The notes beneath the pieces are model-generated. The model did no database searches, was not told the origin of the DNA, and worked only from the letters and a program-made list of their open reading frames with translations. Positions 1 to 6,067 of a DNA stretch of 6,967 bases are shown here, piece after piece (position 1 is the first letter of the stretch; each line of letters opens with the position of its first letter). The stretch spans positions 1-6,967 of the forward strand of contig JADFOM010000134.1 of assembly GCA_022562835.1 (NCBI GenBank). The letters run 5' to 3'. The stretch comes from Acidobacteriota bacterium. GTDB taxonomy: Bacteria; Actinomycetota; Acidimicrobiia; Acidimicrobiales; SHLQ01. The translations under genes and the position numbers were made by a program.

Positions 1-72
1 GGACACAATGGCAGCCGTCTGACCGGGTCCGAAGGTCGCTTGATCTCCAGACCATGAGGTGAGTCCGATGCA

Positions 73-100
73 TTGCTGAAGAGACGGCGCTTGCTACCTT
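73..100 (+). promoter_or_regulatory. possible promoter of the DUF512/der pair
   Basis: A TTGCTG hexamer (73-78) and a TACCTT hexamer (95-100) are separated by 16 bases, and the downstream gene starts at 131 with a good ribosome site. The -10 keeps the important A at position 2 and T at position 6, and the -35 keeps only TTG. The same stretch also reads as a remnant of a longer DUF512 coding region, so the resemblance may be chance. Confidence 0.22.
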
Positions 101-130
101 TCAACTGACTACGAACAGGAGGAAACCGGC

Positions 131-604
131 ATGGCAGCGACATTTGAATACGAGTTCGCCAATCCCGCTGGGGTGGCTGCCAAACGCCACCTCGGTTTCT
201 TCGCTTCGGTCGAAGGGGCTCCCGGCGAGGGATATCGGGCGGCGCGAGTGTCGATCGCTACCAGCAGCGATGCACAGTCAGTGCCCAGCACCGTCGTCTT
301 GAGTTCACCGATGGGCGCGACTGTCCTCGAGCCACTCGTTGCGGGTCTAGGACGAGACGACATATCGGTCCGCACCGTCGACAACAACTTCTTCGGAGGT
401 AACACCGGCGTGGCGGGTCTCATGGTCGGTTCAGACATCGATCGAGTCCTCGAATCGATCAGCGACGATGCGAGGGTTTTGCTCCCCGATGTCTGCCTGA
501 GCAGCGACCGTTTTCTAGACGGTACACACCTCGAGGAACTGAGTCGTCCAGTCGACGTGATAGCCAGCGACGGAGCCAGTCTTCGCAGGGAGCTGTCACG
601 ATGA
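131..604 (+). CDS. DUF512-type protein, C-terminal domain only (5'-truncated or split)
   Basis: The 157-residue product matches, as I recall the family, the C-terminal DUF512 domain of proteins that normally also carry an N-terminal PDZ-like domain and a radical-SAM-like Fe-S region (about 430 residues in all). Recognisable parts are GFFASVEGAPGEGYRA (22-37), the conserved VDNNFFGGNTGVAGLMVGSD stretch (83-102) and LLPDVCLSSDRFLDG (117-131). DUF512 genes are commonly found next to der, as here: the stop overlaps the der start (ATGA, 601-604). The start at 131 has a strong ribosome site, AGGAGG at 117-122, eight bases upstream. Family resemblance seems to continue upstream in frame (DYEQEETG just before Met1, where full proteins have a phrase like FEDGIGM), but that frame stops at 77-79. 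The gene is therefore either a genuine stand-alone domain, a 5'-decayed gene, or a frameshift error. The function of DUF512 proteins is not established. Confidence 0.62.
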   Translation: MAATFEYEFANPAGVAAKRHLGFFASVEGAPGEGYRAARVSIATSSDAQSVPSTVVLSSPMGATVLEPLVAGLGRDDISVRTVDNNFFGGNTGVAGLMVGSDIDRVLESISDDARVLLPDVCLSSDRFLDGTHLEELSRPVDVIASDGASLRRELSR

Positions 605-1935
605 ACGAGGAGGAAACGCTCCCGGTCGTAGCGATCGTGGGGCGCCCCAACGTGGGCAAGTCGACGCTCGTCAACCGAGTACTCGGACGCCGTGAAGCAA
701 TCGTCGAGGAGCGTCCCGGGGTGACTCGCGACCGAAAGGAAATCGCGGCTGAATGGCTGAGCAGGCCGTTCATGTTGGTTGACACCGGAGGGCTTGTCGC
801 AGGTGGCAACAGCCTTGACGTCAAGGTGTCGGCGCAATCTCAGCGGGCGATCGCCGAAGCCGATGTGATCGTGATGGTGGTGGACGGAACCGTGGGCGTT
901 ACCGGAGAGGACGCAGATGTTGCTCGCCTAATCCGTCAGACGCAACGTCCCACGGTGCTGGTGGTCAACAAGAGCGATGACCTCTCACACGACGACCGGA
1001 TCTGGGATTTCATGGCTCTTGGGCTCGGCGATCCCATACCCATCTCAGCGCTGCACGGAAGAGGTACCGGAGATTTTCTAGACGCGGTCATCGCTGCACT
1101 TGGACCCGAATCCGACGGTGATGCCGAGGGCGGCAGCGAGGCCGAGGATGATCCCAACAGCAAGAAGCCCTTTCGTATTGCCTTGGTCGGACGACCGAAC
1201 GTCGGGAAGTCGACCCTTTTCAACAAACTCATCGGCGACGAGCGAGCGGTGGTTCATGACCGACCGGGAACGACGCGCGACGCGATCGACACCGTTGTCG
1301 AGACCGAAATGGGACCGGTGTGTTTCATCGACACGGCTGGCATGCGCCGCAAGGCCAAGATCGACGAAGACACCGAATACTATTCGTTCGTCCGGGCGCT
1401 CTCGGCGGTCGACACCGCCGATATCGCGCTGCTGGTAATAGACGCCTCTCTCGGGATCACCCATCAGGACCAGCGTCTAGCCGAGCGGGTAGATGCGGCA
1501 GGTTGTCCGATCGTGATCGTGCTTAACAAATGGGACCTTCTCGACACCGAGCAGCGGTTGGAGTTGCCCGATCAGCTTGAGCGACGGCTGCATTTCTTGG
1601 GTGAACCGCCTGTGTTGCGGATGAGTGCGTTGAGTGGACAGGGAGTAGACCGGCTGATCGGCGCGTTGATGGCGTCGGCGGAGGCCTATCGGACACGGAT
1701 TCCAACGGCGAAGGTCAACGCGATGCTGCGAAAGGCACAGTCCGAACAGCCGGCGCCAGCTGGAGCGCGCGTCCTATATGCAACTCAGGGAGCGACCGAC
1801 CCGCCCACATTTGTCCTTTTCGTCAACAAGACGCTCCCTCGGACCTATATCAGGTACCTCGAACGGCGCTTGCGCGAGGGCTTCGATCTCGGCGCGACAC
1901 CAATAAAGATGCGGGTTCGGACACGTTCGGACTGA
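601..1935 (+). CDS. der: ribosome-assembly GTPase Der (EngA)
   Basis: This is a 444-residue double-GTPase that acts in the cytoplasm in late assembly of the 50S ribosomal subunit; it is essential in most bacteria. Domain G1 shows GRPNVGKST (14-22), GVTRDR (40-45), DTGG (61-64), NKSD (123-126) and SAL (149-151). An acidic linker (about 168-186) leads to domain G2 with GRPNVGKST (197-205), GTTRD (223-227), DTAGM (244-248), NKWD (309-312) and SAL (342-344). A KH-like C-terminal domain follows (about 355-440). Length and order are typical of the family. The start overlaps the preceding stop by ATGA, and AGGGAG (587-592) lies eight bases upstream, so translation is probably coupled to the DUF512-like gene. 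No key residue is missing. Confidence 0.97.
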   Translation: MNEEETLPVVAIVGRPNVGKSTLVNRVLGRREAIVEERPGVTRDRKEIAAEWLSRPFMLVDTGGLVAGGNSLDVKVSAQSQRAIAEADVIVMVVDGTVGVTGEDADVARLIRQTQRPTVLVVNKSDDLSHDDRIWDFMALGLGDPIPISALHGRGTGDFLDAVIAALGPESDGDAEGGSEAEDDPNSKKPFRIALVGRPNVGKSTLFNKLIGDERAVVHDRPGTTRDAIDTVVETEMGPVCFIDTAGMRRKAKIDEDTEYYSFVRALSAVDTADIALLVIDASLGITHQDQRLAERVDAAGCPIVIVLNKWDLLDTEQRLELPDQLERRLHFLGEPPVLRMSALSGQGVDRLIGALMASAEAYRTRIPTAKVNAMLRKAQSEQPAPAGARVLYATQGATDPPTFVLFVNKTLPRTYIRYLERRLREGFDLGATPIKMRVRTRSD

Positions 1936-2010
1936 TTCGGCGTTCCGTGTAGTTTCGATGCACACCGAGTTGTAACCGATACGTCATGTCGACCAGTGCC
2001 TACGAGAAGG

Positions 2011-2016
2011 TACGAT
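2011..2016 (+). promoter_or_regulatory. possible -10 element for a near-leaderless phosphatase mRNA
   Basis: TACGAT (2011-2016) ends ten bases before the ATG at 2027. Initiation at the usual distance would leave an untranslated leader of only a few bases. This would fit the absence of a usable Shine-Dalgarno site, since the purine run GAGAAGG (2004-2010) is about 16 bases from the ATG. I see no convincing -35 at 16-18 bases upstream. Confidence 0.3.
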
Positions 2017-2026
2017 CGGTGTCGAT

Positions 2027-3103
2027 ATGAAGACAGGGATTCTCCTTACGCTCGGCGTTATCTGCCTTGCTGCGGCGGTTGTCTGGGGTCGATCGGCTCG
2101 CCAGCGGCTCAAGCTGGTACGCCGCGTCGAGTCAGAGAACGTCGACACCGCGGCGAGAACCTTGGCGCGCTCGAGTTTCAACAAGGAAGTCCATGCGGCT
2201 GTGTTCTACGGCCTGGTCGCATTCGGCGCGTTCGTGACGGGGTTGTCCGACGACCATCGGTTCGCAGCAGCATTCGGGTTGATTGCTGTGCCTGGCGTCA
2301 TATCGATTGCATGGGCGCGCAACTCGGCGCGCGAGTCGCGCATGTTCGCCCAGCGTTTAGAGATCGAACGACGTGCCGAGGAGGCGTTGGCTCAGGATGA
2401 ACTGGCTCCAAAGGCGTGGGCAAGCCGGCTTGCTCCTGACGATCTGCCCGATTTGTCGGGATTCGAGGTTGGCCGCGTCTATCAGCCTGGTTCGGGCCTG
2501 ATGGCCGGTGACTTCTTCGACGTCTTCCGGGTGAGTCCTACACGCGTTGCAGCGGTGATCGGTGATGTGGCTGGTCACGGCATCGAGTCTTCGATCACCG
2601 CCTTTCAGGCAAAGTACCTTCTGCGCGTGTTTCTCCGCGGTTTCCGAGACCCTGCTCAGGCGCTCGAGGAACTCAACGCTCAGATGTCGGTTCTCGACCG
2701 TGGCGAGGAGTTCATATCGCTGTGTGTGATCGTGTTCGACACCGAGGCCGAGGCGTTGCGTTATGCCTCTGCAGGCCACCCGGCGGCATTCCTCTGGCAC
2801 GAACGCGAAGTCCGTCCGCTTCCTTCGACCGGTCCGTTATTGATGTTGTCGCCCGACGCCCGCTACTTCTCCCGCGAGGTGTCTCTCGAGATCGGTGACC
2901 TCGCGTTGTTGTACACAGACGGATTGGCCGAGGCTCGCAATGGTGACGACTTCTTTGGTGAGGACCGGATAGCTCAGGCGATCCGTCGCGACCCCGGTGT
3001 GGCGCCCGACGTGCTCTGCAAGGCGCTATTGGATGCGGCGCGAGACTTCGCGGAGGGCACAATCAACGATGACGTCGCGATTCTCGCGGTACGGCGTAGC
3101 TGA
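2027..3103 (+). CDS. membrane-anchored SpoIIE/PP2C-type serine/threonine phosphatase
   Basis: This 358-residue protein carries a C-terminal PPM phosphatase domain of the SpoIIE/RsbU type, a metal-dependent (Mn or Mg) enzyme that typically dephosphorylates a Ser/Thr on an anti-sigma-factor antagonist or another STAS-like partner. Visible motifs are GDFFD (161-165), GDVAGHG (179-185), SAGHP (248-252), TDGLAEAR (297-304) and NDDVA (347-351); the metal-binding aspartates 162, 180, 298 and 349 are present. The N-terminus has hydrophobic segments at about 4-20, 56-72 and 79-97, followed by a charged, possibly helical linker (about 100-125). There is no PAS, GAF or HAMP domain, so any signal would act through the membrane part. 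The ATG at 2027 is the only reasonable start in this frame. The zinc-ribbon gene follows 23 bases downstream, probably in the same transcript. No STAS or anti-sigma kinase gene is in the window, so the substrate is unknown. Confidence 0.92.
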   Translation: MKTGILLTLGVICLAAAVVWGRSARQRLKLVRRVESENVDTAARTLARSSFNKEVHAAVFYGLVAFGAFVTGLSDDHRFAAAFGLIAVPGVISIAWARNSARESRMFAQRLEIERRAEEALAQDELAPKAWASRLAPDDLPDLSGFEVGRVYQPGSGLMAGDFFDVFRVSPTRVAAVIGDVAGHGIESSITAFQAKYLLRVFLRGFRDPAQALEELNAQMSVLDRGEEFISLCVIVFDTEAEALRYASAGHPAAFLWHEREVRPLPSTGPLLMLSPDARYFSREVSLEIGDLALLYTDGLAEARNGDDFFGEDRIAQAIRRDPGVAPDVLCKALLDAARDFAEGTINDDVAILAVRRS

Positions 3104-3126
3104 GTCCTCCGATGGTCGGGTTCTAG

Positions 3127-3315
3127 ATGCCCTGGTGTGGGCCTTGCGACAGGTTCTACAACCCGACGTCTTTGACCGAACACGGTCAATGTCCGTCCTG
3201 TGGCGATCAGCTCGCCGAGAGGGCGAAGGTGCCGTGGCACTTTTGGTTGGTGTTGGCCCTTGCGGCCGTGTACCTGACCTGGCGCGCGATACAGGGAATC
3301 ATGCTGCTGATTTAA
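3127..3315 (+). CDS. zinc-ribbon membrane microprotein
   Basis: The product is 62 residues. The N-terminal half has two cysteine pairs, C4-x2-C7 and C22-x2-C25 (the second as CPSC), which suggests a small zinc ribbon. The C-terminal half is a single hydrophobic segment (about 38-61) preceded by PWHF. I recall similar short proteins with a PWC...CPxCG...PWH layout in Acidimicrobiia, but cannot name a function. The first pair sits in WCGPC, the thioredoxin active-site sequence, but the protein is far too short for a thioredoxin fold and the second pair argues for metal binding. It lies 23 bases after the phosphatase stop with no gap for a promoter, so it is probably co-transcribed. The ribosome site is weak. 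It may be an accessory or partner of the phosphatase; that is inference from position only. Confidence 0.68.
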   Translation: MPWCGPCDRFYNPTSLTEHGQCPSCGDQLAERAKVPWHFWLVLALAAVYLTWRAIQGIMLLI

Positions 3316-3370
3316 CTGCGAGTTCGTGACGCCTTTGGCATCGCTCATGCGCAGAGCGCAGGCGCAGTCC

Positions 3371-3398
3371 GTCCGGGACGGCAAAGCCGCACCCGGAC
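3371..3398. terminator. strong hairpin between convergent genes, likely bidirectional terminator
   Basis: GTCCGGG (3371-3377) pairs perfectly with CCCGGAC (3392-3398). Inside it, CGGC (3379-3382) pairs with GCCG (3386-3389) around an AAA loop, giving 11 GC-rich base pairs broken by a small internal loop. It lies between the stop of the microprotein (3315) and the stop of the minus-strand gene (3409). No T-run follows on either side, which is common for actinobacterial terminators. Confidence 0.55.
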
Positions 3399-3408
3399 TA
3401 CCCAGTTC

Positions 3409-3747
3409 CTATTCGGTCTGGGTGACCTGAAGGAGGCGCTCCTGCGCCTCGGTCGTGTCGATGCCGAGACCGAGTGCTGCCGCGTCCGCGGCGGCGTTGA
3501 TCTGGCGAGCACAAGCTGTGGCGGCCAGTGAGAATCGGGTGGATACCGCGCTGCCATGGGTCTCGTTGGTAGCGGGAACGGCGTCGCTCCACGATTGTGG
3601 GTCGAGGTAGTCCTCGCAGGGTTCGACCAGGTCGAAAGAAAGCGAGTCGGGCGGCGCGGGGGAGTCCGAACTGTCACTGGACAGTCCGAGACCGCTGACC
3701 GACGCAGAAGCGGCGATCAGGATTGCAGCAGCTATTAGCCATCGCAC
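3409..3747 (-). CDS. small secreted protein of unknown function
   Basis: The product is 112 residues, with a GTG start at 3747-3745. The codon immediately before it is a TAG stop, so the gene cannot start further upstream in this frame. Residues 1-18 look like a signal peptide: Arg2, a hydrophobic stretch, then ASA at 13-15 as a plausible cleavage site. The mature part begins with a Ser/Pro/Asp-rich linker (about 22-38) and then a short domain with two cysteines (C44 and C79) that could form a disulfide. Residues 73-108 look helical and Ala-rich. I do not recognise the family. It converges on the microprotein gene and diverges from the metallophosphoesterase, with 75 bases between the divergent starts. 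A GGAAT (3751-3755 on the plus strand, read on minus) is at most a weak ribosome site. It could be a spurious frame, but the signal-peptide layout and the good termination context support a real gene. Confidence 0.6.
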   Translation of the reverse strand: MRWLIAAAILIAASASVSGLGLSSDSSDSPAPPDSLSFDLVEPCEDYLDPQSWSDAVPATNETHGSAVSTRFSLAATACARQINAAADAAALGLGIDTTEAQERLLQVTQTE

Positions 3748-3822
3748 CTATTCCGATCGGCATTTTGGCGGTCGAGGTAAGGGTTGTGCCGAAACGACCC
3801 TGGGATGCGCAATCATTGAGTC

Positions 3823-4743
3823 ATGCTGTTGAGAGTCGCTCGGATATGTGGCGTGGCGCTGCTCTTTGTTCTGGCAGTGGTGACGATCGTGTTGTGGCGT
3901 GATCCTCAGTTGCGTCACGAGCTTTGGGCCGACTGGTCATACGACATAGGAGAACCAGACAAGTCCGTTCCAGCGGCGCCGCTGTCAAAGAACGGGCTAG
4001 CAACCAGGTTTGCGGTCATCGGCGATTTTGGTACCGGTGACGAGGAGGCTCAGCGCACCGCGGAGGTGATGGCCAGACTTGACGCAAGGCGTGACTTCGA
4101 TGCGGTGATCATGTTGGGCGACAACGTCTATCCAAACGGAGACCCCGAACTCGTCGACGAAGTTGTACTCGAGCCACTCGAAGACACGCTCGACGACGAC
4201 ACGAAGCTGCTAGCGGCGTTAGGAAATCACGATGTGCGCGACGGCAATGGTGACGGGCAAGTCGAGGCGCTCGGATTGCCTGGCCGTTGGTACGCGACCG
4301 ACTTCGACCAGGTGCTGGTCATCACGCTGGACTCGACTATGGCCGACAATTCTGATCAGCGGACGTTCCTCGAGACGACGCTTGCTGGCAGTGACGCTCG
4401 TTGGAAGGTTGCCATGATGCACCATCCGCCGTATTCGTCCGGCTACCACGGCTCGGATGACGCGACACGCAGCGCGTTCGTGGATCTGTTCGAGCGTTAT
4501 GGAGTAGATCTGGTACTAGCGGGTCACGATCACGACTACCAGCGATCCGAGCCGATCGGATCGATTACCTATGTTGTGTCCGGAGCATCGGCGAAGAAGC
4601 GGCCGGCGCATCGGGCGAGCTTTACCGAGGTGGCGTGGTCGACGTTTCATTTGGTCGATCTCGCGGTTTACTCCAATCGCCTAGAGGGTCGGGCGATCGA
4701 TCATGAGGGCCGCGTTTTCGACCAGTTCATTCTTCGCAACTGA
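3823..4743 (+). CDS. membrane-anchored metallophosphoesterase, purple acid phosphatase-like
   Basis: This 306-residue protein belongs to the calcineurin-like metallophosphoesterase superfamily and most resembles small purple acid phosphatases, which hydrolyse phosphate monoesters at a two-metal centre. The ligand motifs are all present and in order: GDFG (67-70, Asp68), GDNVY (99-103, Asp100 and the characteristic Tyr103), GNHD (134-137, Asn135), HHPPY (200-204, His200) and GHDHDYQR (234-241, His235 and His237). The N-terminus has a hydrophobic segment (about 8-24) with Arg4 and Arg7 before it and Arg26 after it. This is likely an uncleaved anchor or signal sequence that places the enzyme outside the membrane. 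No Shine-Dalgarno site is visible; an AATCAT hexamer (3811-3816) six bases before the ATG would fit a leaderless message but has no clear -35. It diverges from the secreted-protein gene. A role in phosphate scavenging is plausible but unproven, and I see no Pho box. Confidence 0.93.
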   Translation: MLLRVARICGVALLFVLAVVTIVLWRDPQLRHELWADWSYDIGEPDKSVPAAPLSKNGLATRFAVIGDFGTGDEEAQRTAEVMARLDARRDFDAVIMLGDNVYPNGDPELVDEVVLEPLEDTLDDDTKLLAALGNHDVRDGNGDGQVEALGLPGRWYATDFDQVLVITLDSTMADNSDQRTFLETTLAGSDARWKVAMMHHPPYSSGYHGSDDATRSAFVDLFERYGVDLVLAGHDHDYQRSEPIGSITYVVSGASAKKRPAHRASFTEVAWSTFHLVDLAVYSNRLEGRAIDHEGRVFDQFILRN

Positions 4744-4772
4744 AATTGCTGCGAGTTGCGCACATGGCTGTC

Positions 4773-4793
4773 GCCCTCGACCAACTCGAAGGC
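4773..4793 (+). terminator. possible terminator hairpin after the metallophosphoesterase
   Basis: GCC (4773-4775) and TCGA (4777-4780) pair with TCGA (4786-4789) and GGC (4791-4793) around a CCAAC loop, with one C-A mismatch. It begins 29 bases after the stop codon. The stem is short and no T-run follows, so this is a weak call. Confidence 0.25.
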
Positions 4794-4883
4794 TCGACGA
4801 CGCGTTCGTCTCCGTCGTACTAGGAATCGAACGGAGGAGTTACAACGTTCCGATTGCCGTCCAGACCTACAGCGTGATTCGCA

Positions 4884-4889
4884 TATGAT
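4884..4889 (+). promoter_or_regulatory. possible -10 element upstream of the surface protein/sortase pair
   Basis: TATGAT (4884-4889) matches five of six consensus -10 bases and is the best such hexamer in the 227-base gap between the metallophosphoesterase and the next gene. It would start transcription near 4896 and leave a leader of about 75 bases. No good -35 lies at 16-18 bases upstream. I see nothing else clear in this gap. Confidence 0.3.
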
Positions 4890-4970
4890 TGCGTTGAGCG
4901 ATGTATGGTTTCTGGTGAGGGCTAGGGCCTCGTCGGTCAGCTGCCTTTTGACTGCCTGGGAGGGTGAGAC

Positions 4971-5315
4971 ATGCGTTTGAAAATGTTGGTTTGCGGTATC
5001 TTGGTTGCTCTGTTGGCTGTGTTCGCGGCGGGTTCAGTTGGTGCCATAGATCACGAGCCCGAACCGGAGGCTGAGCCGGAACCGGAGGCTGAGCCGGAAC
5101 CAGAGGCTGAGCCGGAACCAGAGGCTGAGCCCGAGGCTGGTGCAGAAGCAGAGGCTGGCGCAGCAGAGGCTGGAGCGGCTCCTGCCGGAGGGGTTGCAAC
5201 TGGCGCCGGCGGAACTGCGGGAACGGATTCGTCCCCCTTGGCTGCACTCGCGATAGTTGCACTAGCACTGTTGATGGTCGGCGCCGGGTTGGCGTTGAGC
5301 CGCGCCCGACACTGA
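4971..5315 (+). CDS. short surface-anchored Glu/Pro/Ala-repeat protein, putative sortase substrate
   Basis: The product is 114 residues. It has a signal peptide (1-25, MRLK followed by a hydrophobic run, probable cleavage after VGA at 23-25) and an acidic EPEPEA repeat region (29-56). A Glu/Ala/Gly-rich linker (57-84) leads to a C-terminal hydrophobic segment (about 90-109) and a basic tail, RARH. The C-terminus copies the layout of a sortase sorting signal (motif, short polar stretch TDSSPL, membrane segment, Arg-rich tail), but the LPXTG position is occupied by GGTAG (80-84). The class F sortase gene follows 30 bases later, so the protein is a natural candidate substrate. The start has a clear ribosome site, GGGAGG at 4958-4963, seven bases upstream. 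It may serve as an acidic, extended wall spacer; alternatively it is just a tail-anchored membrane protein. No catalytic domain is present. Confidence 0.78.
   Translation: MRLKMLVCGILVALLAVFAAGSVGAIDHEPEPEAEPEPEAEPEPEAEPEPEAEPEAGAEAEAGAAEAGAAPAGGVATGAGGTAGTDSSPLAALAIVALALLMVGAGLALSRARH
5055..5138 (+). repeat. 18-bp tandem repeat encoding EPEPEA
   Basis: There are four head-to-tail 18-base units (5055-5072, 5073-5090, 5091-5108, 5109-5126), each encoding EPEPEA, followed by a 12-base unit (5127-5138) that reads EPEA and lacks six bases. Units differ only at third codon positions (CCC/CCG and CCG/CCA), so the array is recent or kept homogeneous. The downstream sequence continues with looser GAGGCT-containing codons. 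Confidence 0.92.
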
Positions 5316-5345
5316 TTTGACTGGCGAACCCGGCCGTCGCAGACG

Positions 5346-6053
5346 ATGAGACGCGCGGCGTTTCTGCTGCCGGGGGTCGTGGCGTTGGCGATTTTCACCC
5401 TGTTCGCACTCAACCAGGCACCAGCCGGGCAAGAGCGCACGGCCCCAGCACCGGACGAATCCGCGCTGACTAATCCAGAGCCTGATCAGGTCCGGTCTTC
5501 GAGTCCCCGAAAGGACCCGAGGGCCGGTGCGGCCGCGACGACCGTGCCGGGGGAGTCGACCGATAACAGCGAAGCCCCCACTCTTACGGATAATGCCTAT
5601 CCGGTTCGAGTGAGGGTTCCTGAGATCGATGTGAACGCCGAAATCGTGGATCTTGGCCTGAATCCCGACGGCACGCTTGAGGTGCCACAAAATTTTGACC
5701 AGACCGGTTGGTACACCGGTCGATCGACCCCGGGCAGTGTTGGACCCAGCGTTGTGGTTGGCCACGTCGATTCAACTAACGGGCCAGCGGTGTTCTTCCG
5801 GCTTCGCGAACTTGATGTGGGCGACACGATCGAGATCGATCGTTCGGATGGACTTGTCGCGACCTTTCGCGTGAGCAGAATCGAGTTCGTCGACAAGGAC
5901 GAGTTCCCGACGGACCTGGTCTACGGTCACACCGACGAGCCGACGTTGCGGCTGATCACGTGTGGTGGCGACTTTGATCGGTCAGCCCGATCCTACGAGA
6001 GCAACCTGCTCGTCTTTGCCGAACACACGGGCAGCCGCAGCCTTGTCGGGTAG
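5346..6053 (+). CDS. class F sortase
   Basis: This 235-residue membrane-anchored transpeptidase is expected to cut a sorting signal with its active-site cysteine and attach the protein to the envelope. Residues 3-22 form an N-terminal membrane segment, followed by a Pro/Ser/Ala-rich stalk (about 25-80) and then the sortase beta-barrel (about 85-228). The catalytic residues are visible: His140 in VVVGHVDS, Cys206 in RLITCGG and Arg212 in FDR, a spacing and wording typical of class F enzymes. The phrases VRVPEI (89-94), GLNPDGTLEVP (104-114), GPAVFFRL (146-153) and FPTDLVYG (187-194) also fit this class. It follows the repeat-protein gene by 30 bases in the same reading frame, with only one stop between them and no clear ribosome site at its own ATG. 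Translation may therefore depend on the upstream gene. It appears complete and normal in length. Confidence 0.94.
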   Translation: MRRAAFLLPGVVALAIFTLFALNQAPAGQERTAPAPDESALTNPEPDQVRSSSPRKDPRAGAAATTVPGESTDNSEAPTLTDNAYPVRVRVPEIDVNAEIVDLGLNPDGTLEVPQNFDQTGWYTGRSTPGSVGPSVVVGHVDSTNGPAVFFRLRELDVGDTIEIDRSDGLVATFRVSRIEFVDKDEFPTDLVYGHTDEPTLRLITCGGDFDRSARSYESNLLVFAEHTGSRSLVG

Positions 6054-6067
6054 CGCTCCGGGGCGCT
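6052..6067 (+). terminator. hairpin overlapping the sortase stop codon, probable terminator
   Basis: AGCGC (6052-6056) pairs with GCGCT (6063-6067), with a possible extra T-G pair closing a CCGG loop. The hairpin starts inside the TAG stop. No T-run follows. Its position at the end of the two-gene unit supports a termination role. Confidence 0.4.

Noticed and set aside
109..837. A 242-codon open frame on the minus strand
   Set aside because: It is antisense to the DUF512-like gene and the start of der, both with clear family motifs, and its own sequence is rich in Arg/Ser/Thr with no domain.
3127..3315. Thioredoxin-like activity from the WCGPC sequence
   Set aside because: At 62 residues with a membrane helix there is no room for a thioredoxin fold, and a second CPSC pair points to a zinc ribbon.
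4756..4980. A 74-codon frame in the gap before the surface protein gene
   Set aside because: It is Arg-rich without a domain, has no ribosome site and overlaps the start and ribosome site of the next gene.
5055..5138. CRISPR-like array
   Set aside because: The units are contiguous 18-base coding repeats with no spacers.
4867..5268. Minus-strand frame with Gln/Pro/Leu-rich repeats, and another at 5051-5440 rich in Ala/Ser/Gly
   Set aside because: The repeats are antisense shadows of the EPEPEA array; the plus strand has the signal peptide, ribosome site and anchor.
5262..5765. A 167-codon open frame on the minus strand
   Set aside because: It is antisense to the class F sortase and has no motif of its own.
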